Source of the DNA: Actinomycetota bacterium
Lineage (GTDB): Bacteria > Actinomycetota > Acidimicrobiia > Acidimicrobiales > Microtrichaceae
Assembly (NCBI GenBank): GCA_009700815.1
Contig: WLLG01000147.1
Span: 1 to 6,155 of the forward strand
Direction: 5' to 3'
DNA length: 6,155 bases
Below, piece by piece: positions 1 through 5,796 of this stretch (positions are counted from its first letter, which is position 1; each line of letters opens with the position of its first letter). Under the pieces are notes generated by a model. The model was given only the letters and a program-made list of their open reading frames with translations. It did not search any database and had not been told where the DNA came from. Position numbers and translations under genes: made by a program.

Positions 1-1379
1 AGTTGCGCCAGAGCAAGTTTGGTCTTTTCGCCACCCGACAGGGTGGCGGCATCCTGAAAGGCCTTGTCACCGGAAAGCCCAAACATCCCCATGACACCGC
101 GTAGTTCCTGATCGCCGATTGAAGCCGAAAGGCGCATGTGATCGAGCAGGGATTTTCCGTCCTCAATCCCCTCGTGCTCTTGCGCGTAATAACCCATGCT
201 GGTTCGGCCGCCAATGCGGACTCTGCCGGAATCGGAAACGGCCTGATCGGCAAGAAGCTTTAACAGCGTGGTCTTGCCTGCCCCATTGAGCCCCATGATC
301 ATCAGACGCTCCCCACGGCCAGCATCAAAGGAGACATCAGAAAAAACCGTTACGGCTCCGAAACTTTTTGTCAGGTCTTTCGCCTCAATGACCTGTCGGT
401 CTGACTCTGGCGGGGTGGGGAGTCGCACTGCGATCACACGACGCTTCTCTGGTCCCGTTATCTTCTCAGCCTCAATACGAGCAGCCCGAGCGTCCAGATT
501 CTTGGCTACCTTCGCTCGCTTTGCCGTTTGCCCGCGCATTGAATTCGCTCTCTGAGAGAGTCGGGTGATTTCTTTTTCTTGGCGATCTACGAGTTTGCCA
601 ACCCGCTCCTCTTCTACCTCTCGAGCAACGAGATACTTCGTATACGACCCGCGATATTCGACAATTGTTCCTGCCGCATCTTCAGCCTCGCGGTCAAGGT
701 GAATCACCCGAGTAATCGCGTCATCTAACAGGCCCAGGTCATGGCTAATAACGATGAGAGCGCCTCGATAGGCCCGCATGTAGTTCAACAACCAGTCCCG
801 GGCATCTGCGTCAAGGTGGTTGGTGGGCTCGTCGAGCAGGAGTAGTTCGCTACCCGCAAAGAGAATTCGAGTGAGTTCCAACCGGCGGCGCTCACCGCCA
901 GAAAGGGCCCCGATATGAAGGTCCAGGCGATCCGGTTTCAGTCCTAGGCCATCAGCAATTTTTCGGGCCTCGGACTCTGCTGAATAGCCACCAAGTGATT
1001 CGAAATGCTCGTGAGCGGCCGAGAATTGCTCAATATTCTCTGTAGATGGGTCGGCTTCGAGAGCAACCGTCATCTTCTCAATGCGCTCCATGGCCTCATC
1101 AAGGCCACGACCAGATAACACGTGCATCAAGGATCCGGTATCAGGCGGAGTGTGGTCACTCCGCGGGTCTTGAGAGAGGTACCCCGTTGCCGGTGATCGG
1201 GTTACAGAGCCCGAGATTGCTTCGGTGGCTCCCCCTAAAACTCTAAAGAGCGTGGTCTTACCGGCACCATTGCGACCAACAAGGCCAACCTTGTCGCCCG
1301 CGCGAACCTCAAACGAGGTGCCAGTCACGATGGTTTTATTCTCGATCTCGACAGTTAGGTCGCGAACTATGAGCGTCAT
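1..1379 (-). CDS. ABC-F family ATP-binding cassette protein (partial, C-terminus cut by window edge)
   Basis: A soluble twin-ATPase protein of the ABC-F family, whose members act on the ribosome (translation factors or antibiotic-resistance proteins) rather than as transporters. The reading frame is open from ATG at 1379 to the window edge, about 460 residues. Cassette 1 has Walker A GRNGAGKT (35-42), Q-loop YLSQDP (Gln70), signature LSGGE (159-163), Walker B LLLLDEP (179-185) followed by TNHLD, and the switch His in ISHD (211-214). A charged Arg/Lys/Glu-rich linker (about 245-320) corresponds to the ABC-F interdomain arm. Cassette 2 has Walker A GLNGAGKT (363-370) and signature LSGGEKTK (447-454). 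The second Walker B and the last roughly 80 residues lie outside the window. No transmembrane segments are seen. ATG is preceded by a weak purine stretch (AAGAGAG, 6 nt away). It lies 73 bp after dnaB, so it may be co-transcribed. Which ABC-F subfamily it belongs to cannot be told from this fragment. Confidence 0.93.
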   Translation of the reverse strand, partial: MTLIVRDLTVEIENKTIVTGTSFEVRAGDKVGLVGRNGAGKTTLFRVLGGATEAISGSVTRSPATGYLSQDPRSDHTPPDTGSLMHVLSGRGLDEAMERIEKMTVALEADPSTENIEQFSAAHEHFESLGGYSAESEARKIADGLGLKPDRLDLHIGALSGGERRRLELTRILFAGSELLLLDEPTNHLDADARDWLLNYMRAYRGALIVISHDLGLLDDAITRVIHLDREAEDAAGTIVEYRGSYTKYLVAREVEEERVGKLVDRQEKEITRLSQRANSMRGQTAKRAKVAKNLDARAARIEAEKITGPEKRRVIAVRLPTPPESDRQVIEAKDLTKSFGAVTVFSDVSFDAGRGERLMIMGLNGAGKTTLLKLLADQAVSDSGRVRIGGRTSMGYYAQEHEGIEDGKSLLDHMRLSASIGDQELRGVMGMFGLSGDKAFQDAATLSGGEKTKLALAQ

Positions 1380-1452
1380 CGTGATCTCTCTTAACAAACT
1401 TGCCTGTGCAGGGAGTCTCAAGTATCGCTCACCACAGGGCCGCTGGTCAGAC

Positions 1453-3873
1453 TCAGCCCTCGCGAGCCATATTTGTAAACAGCGTGCAGTAGTCCAAGAA
1501 CACCAGTCTCGTAGTACCAGTAGGGCCTGAACGGTGCTTCGACACAATGACCTCTGCTGTGTCCTTATCGCCCGAATCAGCGTTGTAGACCTCGTCTCGG
1601 TACAGGAACATCACAACATCTGCATCCTGTTCGATCGAGTTGTGCACAATCACTCCGTTGGCGACAAAGTTATGAGTCCCAAGCACGGTGGCGTCATACA
1701 CCTGACGCTCCCCTACTGAGGTGACCTCAACAACCTCATCCCAAAACACCTCTGATTCTGCGAGCGCTGCGAGTGGTTTGGAATCCGTTGCTTGAGCAAT
1801 CCGCTCAAGGCGGGCCCTGCTTGAGCACCGCGGGCGTGATTCGGTTCCCAGTAGGTACCCCCCGCAGTATTGCTCCCCAAGCGCTTCCGCTAGCTGCCGC
1901 AGCGTCATCTCTGCACGATGCAGTTCCTCGACGATGAGGTCACGCACCTCTGCTGGAATCGTGTCAACGTTGGGGTTTGAAGTCACAGAGCTAAGGGCTT
2001 GAATCGCATCTGCTGTGCAGGCCCCCCGGTCACCAGACACACCGATACGGCTCAAAAAGCGATGCTGATGCTCAGCACCGTGAATCCAGAGTCGCCAGCG
2101 CGGCTTGTTTGGCCCAATATTCGTGATGCGGCTCAGAATGCCGAAGCGCAGCAACAGCAACTGCAAGTCATCTATTAATTGCCGGCTGCTGCTCGTAGCA
2201 GTGAGTCTGACGAGTGGGCGACCGCGGAGTTCTCCAAGGCCCAGAGATCCAATCGATCCGAACAAATCAGCCAACACCACTGCTAGCTGAGCATCGGGGA
2301 GTGTGAACACTGCGGGGTCGACTGCTCCAGCTGATTTCGAACTTTGTGCGAACTGCCCAAGCTGATCTGCAGGGACCGACAGAAGCTGTTCGGGTGCGCC
2401 AAGGCGGCGAGGAGTCGCAATCCGAGTTCCAACTGACAACTCATCCAATCGAAGCCAACCCTGTACGGTCCGGAACGGGTGGTTTGCTGTTGCGGTGACC
2501 TCTCTACCCGAAGCTAGGCGCAAACGAAATGCCTCTTTTGTGCCACTCGGGAACGCATGAGTCATGGTGGCGGGCACCATCTTGTACTCATCATTCAAGC
2601 TCCAAACGGGAATCTCGGATGCCCCTGATTCGAGCAATTCCCCAAGGGTGACCTCGAGATTCGTGTCTGCACGTAACACCCGAGTCTCGGCGATCAAGCA
2701 GCCAGACTCGCGAAGATCAGCGAGCATGGGCCGCTTGTCAGCCCGCTGCTCCAACTGCCGCGACAACTGTGACAGCGCCATAACCGGAACCTCGAGCTCA
2801 CGAGCCAGGATCTTGAGTCCACGACTAATCTCCGAAACCTCAACCTGCCGGCTCTCGGCAGAACCCCTACCAGACATGAGCTGTAAATAGTCCACCACGA
2901 TCAACCCAAGAGGTTGGTCCAAACGGTCCTGCAGTCGGCGCGCCTTCGAACGGATTTCAGTAACCGTGAGTGCAGGGTTGTCGTCAATCCAGAGCTGGCC
3001 CTCGCCAAGTCGACCCATCGCCTTGGTAATTTTGGTCCAGTCAGAATCTGTCAGTCGTCCCGTACGCAGCTTGGTTGCATCAATGCGGGCCTCCGATGCA
3101 ATCAGGCGCTGCGTGAGCTCAAGATGACTCATCTCAAGCGAGAAGAACAGCACGGGCCGCTGCTCACGAACTGCAGCATGAGCAGCCAACCCCAAAGCAA
3201 ATGCCGTCTTACCCATTGCAGGTCGGGCACCGACGACAATGAGCGCCCCAGGCTGCAGCCCAGCAAGCTGAGTATCTAGGTCGATGTATCCAGTTGGAGT
3301 ACCCGTTACAGAATCCCCACGCTCAAAGAGTTTTTCGAGTTGCTCAAGGCTTGCGTCAAGCAGTGGCGCCAAGGGAGACATCGAGTCGGTGTTTCTGCGT
3401 TGTGCGACAGCAAACATCATGCTCTCGGCAGAGTCGATGGTCTTTTCAATGTCATCCAGCGGCGAGTACCCAAGCTCGGCAACATCGTTTGCCGTCATAA
3501 TCAGTTTTCGAAGCAGCGCTTTTTCTTCGACGATCTTGGCGTAATGAAGCGCATTCGTAATAGCTGGGGTACGCGCCTGCAATGTGATGAGCGTCCCGGA
3601 CCCACCAACGGCGTCGAGCACATCGGCTTGGCCAAGTTCGTCGGCAACAGTGACAGGGTCAACTCCTTGACCTGCGCCGTACAAGGCTTGAATCGCATCG
3701 AAGATATGCCGGTGAGCTGGGCGGTAAAAGTCATCTGAAGTGACGACATTGGTCACGGCCGAAATTGCTTGCTCGCTCAGGAGCATTGCTCCGAGCAGAG
3801 ACTCTTCGGCTTCGATGCTATGTGGTGGTACTCGGAGGCGTGATACGTCTCCAGGTTTCGAGGGTTCTGCCAT
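1453..3873 (-). CDS. dnaB: Replicative DNA helicase DnaB, interrupted by an intein
   Basis: Hexameric ATP-driven 5'-3' helicase that unwinds DNA at the replication fork. The 806-residue product contains a 354-residue intein. Without it the helicase is 452 residues, normal for DnaB. The N-terminal primase-interacting domain starts with RVPPHSIEAEESLLGAML (14-31). The RecA-like domain has Walker A GARPAMGKT (215-223), Walker B LIVVDYLQLM (324-333) and RPMLADLRESG (381-391). After the intein comes SIEQDADVVMFLYRDE, then SKHRSGPTGT with the arginine-finger region (778-787) and the terminal LFTNMAREG. The N-extein ends in RESG and the C-extein begins with SIEQ, a strongly conserved stretch where other DnaB inteins, such as that of Synechocystis, also sit. 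ATG at 3873 is the only plausible start near the conserved N-terminus, since the upstream in-frame codons contain no start. No clear Shine-Dalgarno sequence precedes it. A 164-bp repeat-rich gap separates it from rplI, suggesting its own expression control. Confidence 0.97.
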   Translation of the reverse strand: MAEPSKPGDVSRLRVPPHSIEAEESLLGAMLLSEQAISAVTNVVTSDDFYRPAHRHIFDAIQALYGAGQGVDPVTVADELGQADVLDAVGGSGTLITLQARTPAITNALHYAKIVEEKALLRKLIMTANDVAELGYSPLDDIEKTIDSAESMMFAVAQRRNTDSMSPLAPLLDASLEQLEKLFERGDSVTGTPTGYIDLDTQLAGLQPGALIVVGARPAMGKTAFALGLAAHAAVREQRPVLFFSLEMSHLELTQRLIASEARIDATKLRTGRLTDSDWTKITKAMGRLGEGQLWIDDNPALTVTEIRSKARRLQDRLDQPLGLIVVDYLQLMSGRGSAESRQVEVSEISRGLKILARELEVPVMALSQLSRQLEQRADKRPMLADLRESGCLIAETRVLRADTNLEVTLGELLESGASEIPVWSLNDEYKMVPATMTHAFPSGTKEAFRLRLASGREVTATANHPFRTVQGWLRLDELSVGTRIATPRRLGAPEQLLSVPADQLGQFAQSSKSAGAVDPAVFTLPDAQLAVVLADLFGSIGSLGLGELRGRPLVRLTATSSSRQLIDDLQLLLLRFGILSRITNIGPNKPRWRLWIHGAEHQHRFLSRIGVSGDRGACTADAIQALSSVTSNPNVDTIPAEVRDLIVEELHRAEMTLRQLAEALGEQYCGGYLLGTESRPRCSSRARLERIAQATDSKPLAALAESEVFWDEVVEVTSVGERQVYDATVLGTHNFVANGVIVHNSIEQDADVVMFLYRDEVYNADSGDKDTAEVIVSKHRSGPTGTTRLVFLDYCTLFTNMAREG
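1639..2700 (-). mobile_element. DnaB intein with degenerate LAGLIDADG endonuclease domain
   Basis: Protein-splicing element, residues 392-745 of the DnaB precursor (354 residues). Splicing elements look complete: Cys392 as first residue (CLIAETRVL, block A), block B with T462-A-N-H465 followed by PFRTVQGW and LDELSVGTRIATPRR, block F with VYDATVLGTHNF (Asp727, His734), penultimate His744, terminal Asn745 and Ser746 as first C-extein residue. The centre is a shrunken homing endonuclease. Only one LAGLIDADG-like segment is recognisable (AVVLADLFGSIGSL, 531-544). It aligns with the second motif of related DnaB inteins, and Ile or Ser stands where the catalytic Asp is expected. The first motif and roughly a hundred residues around it are absent between TPRR and VDPAVFTLPDAQLA. 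The later DnaB-intein segment (LRQLAEALGEQYCGG, 658-672, and SEVFWDEVVEV) is kept. The element is therefore probably splicing-competent but unable to home. Residue assignments are by eye against remembered family patterns. Confidence 0.93.
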
Positions 3874-3899
3874 TGAGATACATCTTGGCCGGAGTTGCC

Positions 3900-3974
3900 T
3901 GTGGGTAGCTAGACCCTAAACCCTGAGAATTTCCTGTGGATTTGCTGTGGGTAGCGACCACACCCTGTGGAAAC
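3900..3974 (-). promoter_or_regulatory. Cluster of four DnaA-box-like 9-mers upstream of dnaB
   Basis: Read on the coding strand of dnaB, four 9-mers resemble the DnaA box TTATCCACA, each matching 7 of 9 bases: GTTTCCACA (3966-3974), CTACCCACA (3946-3954), AAATCCACA (3935-3943) and CTACCCACA (3900-3908). All have the same orientation. The two CTACCCACA sites lie in a perfect 11-bp direct repeat (CTGTGGGTAGC on the plus strand, at 3899 and 3945). The match to DnaA boxes is seen in the sequence. That DnaA binds here, or that this controls dnaB, is inference, because each box is imperfect and the repeats could serve another regulator. Confidence 0.4.
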
Positions 3975-3999
3975 TGTATGTACAACAGGATGTGGTCGC
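3954..3999 (-). repeat. Long imperfect inverted repeat between rplI and dnaB
   Basis: The arms are GCGACCACA-c-CCTGT (3954-3968) and ACAGG-a-TGTGGTCGC (3985-3999): 15-nt arms with a single mismatch and a 16-nt loop. The loop itself contains the small inverted repeat TGTA/TACA. In the transcript this would make a strong stem-loop. It is followed by no T-run, so a Rho-independent terminator is unlikely. It could attenuate or protect the rplI transcript, or act at the DNA level. One arm belongs to the 14-bp tandem repeat array, so any of three copies could in principle pair with the other arm. Confidence 0.6.
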
Positions 4000-4029
4000 G
4001 AGGATGTGGTCGCGAGGATGTGGTCGCGA
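3988..4029. repeat. Three perfect tandem copies of a 14-bp unit
   Basis: The unit GGATGTGGTCGCGA occurs at 3988-4001, 4002-4015 and 4016-4029 without mismatch. Each unit holds the palindrome TCGCGA and the core TGTGGTCGC. An inverted copy of the core lies at 3954-3962. The array starts 8 bp after the rplI stop codon. Perfect identity suggests recent slippage expansion or selection on a repeated binding site. The 14-bp period is longer than one helical turn. Confidence 0.9.
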
Positions 4030-4037
4030 GACCGGAG

Positions 4038-4493
4038 TTATCCGGCTACTACTTCGATCATGATCGGGAACTGCACATCGGCATGCAACCGGGCAGTGGC
4101 CTGATGTGATCCAACTTCTTTGATGTGTTCTTCAATCACGATGTCTTTGCGATCCAAGCTGATTCCAGTTTGGTCAAGAATGGCCACGACCAGTTCGGCC
4201 TCGGTGACGGAGCCGAACAGTCGGCCGGTGTCGCCTGCCTTAGCTACGACTTCAATCTTCTTGGAGACAAGCTTCTTGGCAATCTCTTCTGCTGACTCGC
4301 GATCCTTGGCGTCTTTGACGTCGCGAGAGCGACGCATCGCGCTGGCCTGCTCTACGGCACCGTCGGTTGCCAAGAAGGCAAGGCCGCGGGGCTCAAGAAA
4401 GTTGCGGACATAACCCTTTGATACCTCGACGATGTCGCCGCGCTTGCCGAGTCCGGAGACATCGGAACGAAGAATGACTTTCAAATCGCTCAT
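4038..4493 (-). CDS. rplI: 50S ribosomal protein L9
   Basis: Large-subunit protein with an rRNA-binding N-domain, a long connecting helix and a C-terminal domain. The 151-residue length is normal for the family. The N-domain carries MSDLKVILRSDVSGLGKRGD and the L9 signature GDIVEVSKGYVRNFLEPRGLA (19-39). The charged helix spans about 41-75. The C-domain runs from KKIEVVAKAGDTGRLFGSVT to FPIMIEVVAG. The start ATG overlaps the rpsR stop as ATGA. A strong GGAGG (4500-4504) lies 6 nt upstream, inside the last codons of rpsR, so translation is probably coupled to S18. The repeat-rich spacer before dnaB starts directly downstream. No T-rich terminator follows. Confidence 0.98.
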   Translation of the reverse strand: MSDLKVILRSDVSGLGKRGDIVEVSKGYVRNFLEPRGLAFLATDGAVEQASAMRRSRDVKDAKDRESAEEIAKKLVSKKIEVVAKAGDTGRLFGSVTEAELVVAILDQTGISLDRKDIVIEEHIKEVGSHQATARLHADVQFPIMIEVVAG

Positions 4494-4945
4494 TCTTCTC
4501 CTCCCGTGGTCTCAGTGCCGACAACAACTGACTCAGTTGCATCGATGTCGATTTCGGTGAACTCAGAGGCTGACTCAGCGGGAGCGGAGCTTGACTCAGA
4601 AGAATCCTCGGAACGGTCACGGCGCTCGCGGCGATCATCACCGTCGCGGTCTCCTCTGCTACTGCGTCCACCACGTTGTGTTGTGACACGGTTTGCATAG
4701 GGAATCAGTGCCATCTCGCGAGCGTTCTTGATTGCCATCGCAATAGCGCTCTGCTGCTGAACATCGTTACCCGTCACACGACGAGCACGAATCTTGGCGC
4801 GGTCCGAGACAAACCTGCGGAGCAGGTTGACGTCTTTCCAGTCCACGTACTCGACCTTTTCGGCATTCAGGATCGAGATTTTCTTTTTGAACTTACGCCC
4901 GTTGTCTTTACCTTTCGGGCTGCGCTTTGCCTGTGTCTTTGCCAT
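4490..4945 (-). CDS. rpsR: 30S ribosomal protein S18 with long low-complexity C-terminal tail
   Basis: Small-subunit protein that pairs with S6 on the 16S rRNA platform. The core (about 1-86) is clear: a Lys/Arg-rich N-terminus, then YVDWKDVNLLRRFVSDRAKI (33-52), RARRVTGNDVQQQ and AIKNAREMALIPYANR (71-86). It has no cysteines, so it is the zinc-independent type. S18 is normally about 75-90 residues; this one is 151. The extra part is an Arg/Gly/Asp-rich stretch (RGGRSSRGDRDGDDRRERRD, 91-110) followed by a Ser/Glu/Asp-rich acidic stretch to the end. The tail is in frame, and its stop overlaps the next gene as ATGA, so a sequencing frameshift is unlikely. ATG at 4945 overlaps the ssb stop (TAATG). 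GAGGAG (4954-4959) sits 8 nt upstream. The function of the tail is unknown. Confidence 0.97.
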   Translation of the reverse strand: MAKTQAKRSPKGKDNGRKFKKKISILNAEKVEYVDWKDVNLLRRFVSDRAKIRARRVTGNDVQQQSAIAMAIKNAREMALIPYANRVTTQRGGRSSRGDRDGDDRRERRDRSEDSSESSSAPAESASEFTEIDIDATESVVVGTETTGGEE

Positions 4946-5403
4946 TAGAAGGGCTCCTCATCATCGCTATATCCGGCAGCGGGGGGCTCCTGTGCCGGGG
5001 GTGCCGAGTCAAACCCGCCACCACTGCCGCCTTCGCGACGCTCGTTTTTGCTTACTTGGGCTGTAGCCCAACGCAGGCTGGGACCAATCTCGTCGGCCAC
5101 GACCTCTACCTTGGAGCGCTTGGACCCGTCCTTGGGATCTTCCCAGGAGCGTTGATCCAATCGCCCAGAGACCATGACCCGCGTGCCTTTGGTAAGCGAC
5201 TCGCTGGCGTTTTCTGCCAGTTCGCGCCAGCAAACAACGTCAAAGAACGAGACTTGTTCTTCCCATTCGTTTGTCTTCTGGTTTCTCCACCGACGATTGA
5301 CCGCCAGCCCAAAATTGGCAACTGCAGCCCCATTGGGGGTGAAGCGCAATTCTGGGTCTCTCGTGACGTTGCCGATGAGTTCGACTGTGTTTCCGTTTGC
5401 CAT
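4945..5403 (-). CDS. ssb: Single-stranded DNA-binding protein
   Basis: Coats single-stranded DNA during replication, repair and recombination. The 152-residue product has an OB fold (about 1-110) with NTVELIGNVTRDPELRFTPNG, VANFGLAVNRRW, FFDVVCWRELAENASESLTKG, VSGRLDQRSWED and VEVVADEIGPSLRWATAQV. A flexible Gly/Ser/Pro/Ala-rich linker (about 122-145) leads to the conserved acidic tip SDDEEPF, which recruits partner proteins. The start ATG at 5403 has AGGAGG 5 nt upstream. It lies 16 nt after rpsF and its TAA stop shares one base with the rpsR ATG, so the three genes are surely in one operon. The segment DEIGPSLRWATAQV is typical of actinobacterial SSBs. Confidence 0.98.
   Translation of the reverse strand: MANGNTVELIGNVTRDPELRFTPNGAAVANFGLAVNRRWRNQKTNEWEEQVSFFDVVCWRELAENASESLTKGTRVMVSGRLDQRSWEDPKDGSKRSKVEVVADEIGPSLRWATAQVSKNERREGGSGGGFDSAPPAQEPPAAGYSDDEEPF
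4954..4959 (-). promoter_or_regulatory. rpsR ribosome binding site inside the SSB acidic-tip codons
   Basis: GAGGAG lies 8 nt before the rpsR ATG. The same six bases are the two Glu codons of the SSB tip DDEEPF, so the protein-interaction motif and the next gene's ribosome binding site share sequence. Confidence 0.75.
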
Positions 5404-5419
5404 TGTGTCCTCCTCTTGG

Positions 5420-5752
5420 TCAGCCGGCCGGTGTCAGCAAGCCACGCTTGGTGGCTTCTGAGTCCGGCAGGCGGAACAGTTTGTGGCGGACGACCTCATC
5501 CGCAAGACGAAGGAACCGATCAACCTCATCAAGATTGGGTGCCTGAGTCACAATCTCGAGGACTGAGTAGACACCTTCTGATTTGTGATTGATCTGGTAG
5601 GCGAAACGCCGCCGGCCCCAATGGTCAACTGTGGGAACAGTTCCACCTTCAGCCTCGATCATTTCTTTTGCCTTATTGATAATGCCTTTACCGACCACGT
5701 CATCGACGTCCTGGTCAATAATGATCATCAATTCGTAAACGCGAGTAACCAC
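5420..5752 (-). CDS. rpsF: 30S ribosomal protein S6
   Basis: Small-subunit platform protein that forms a heterodimer with S18. With the GTG start at 5752 it is 110 residues, a normal actinobacterial length. It shows RVYELMIIID (4-13), EAEGGTV, WGRRRFAYQINHKSEGVYSVLEI and LDEVDRFLRLADEVVRHKLFRL, all S6 hallmarks. An in-frame TTG at 5758 would add two residues, but it lies only 1 nt from AGGGAGG. The GTG has ideal 7-nt spacing, so GTG is preferred. It is the first gene of the operon. The preceding leader holds alternative hairpins that may mediate S6:S18 feedback. TGA stop; ssb follows after 16 nt. Confidence 0.97.
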   Translation of the reverse strand: MVTRVYELMIIIDQDVDDVVGKGIINKAKEMIEAEGGTVPTVDHWGRRRFAYQINHKSEGVYSVLEIVTQAPNLDEVDRFLRLADEVVRHKLFRLPDSEATKRGLLTPAG

Positions 5753-5759
5753 GTGCAAT

Positions 5760-5766
5760 CCTCCCT
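5760..5766 (-). promoter_or_regulatory. Shine-Dalgarno of rpsF, decides GTG start
   Basis: AGGGAGG is 7 nt before GTG (5752) but only 1 nt before the in-frame TTG (5758), which favours GTG as the true start. Confidence 0.8.
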
Positions 5767-5768
5767 AT

Positions 5769-5796
5769 GGACCTCGGCACAACGCCATGAGGGTCC
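5769..5796 (-). ncRNA. Candidate S6:S18-binding leader hairpin of rpsF
   Basis: Arms GGACC (5792-5796) and GGTCC (5769-5773) enclose a short upper hairpin. The upper stem can form as CAT/GTG (5787-5789 with 5778-5780), leaving CT opposite an unpaired CCGA (5774-5777). Alternatively it forms as GGC/GCC. Published work describes an rpsF leader motif bound by the S6:S18 complex, in which a CCG in an asymmetric bulge between two helices mimics 16S rRNA. This layout fits. The structure ends 2 nt before the rpsF ribosome binding site, where bound protein could block initiation. The folding was done by hand, without energy calculation. Confidence 0.45.

Noticed and set aside
1413..1460. Inverted repeats around the dnaB stop (AGGGC/GCCCT and GAGTCT/AGACTC) as a terminator
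   Set aside because: Stems are only 5-6 bp with long loops and no T-run. The ABC-F gene starts shortly after, so read-through is as likely.
268..1530. Plus-strand open frames opposite the ABC-F gene
   Set aside because: They lie antisense to a continuous ABC-F frame with all ATPase motifs. Their translations show no family features and lack upstream ribosome binding sites.
2105..3738. Several plus-strand open frames opposite dnaB
   Set aside because: Low-information antisense shadows of the DnaB and intein coding sequence. No recognisable domains.
3988..4029. CRISPR array
   Set aside because: The 14-bp units abut directly with no spacers, so this is a simple tandem repeat.
4490..4690. Frameshift or fusion as the cause of the long S18
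   Set aside because: The frame runs cleanly to an ATGA overlap with rplI, and the last codons hold the rplI ribosome binding site at correct spacing.
4393..5592. Overlapping open frames on both strands across rplI, rpsR and ssb, including a 221-residue plus-strand frame (4927-5592)
   Set aside because: They overlap confidently identified ribosomal and SSB genes and have no family features. High-GC antisense frames of this size are expected.
5756..5758. TTG as the rpsF start
   Set aside because: It is only 1 nt from the Shine-Dalgarno sequence, whereas GTG at 5752 has 7-nt spacing and gives the usual S6 N-terminus.
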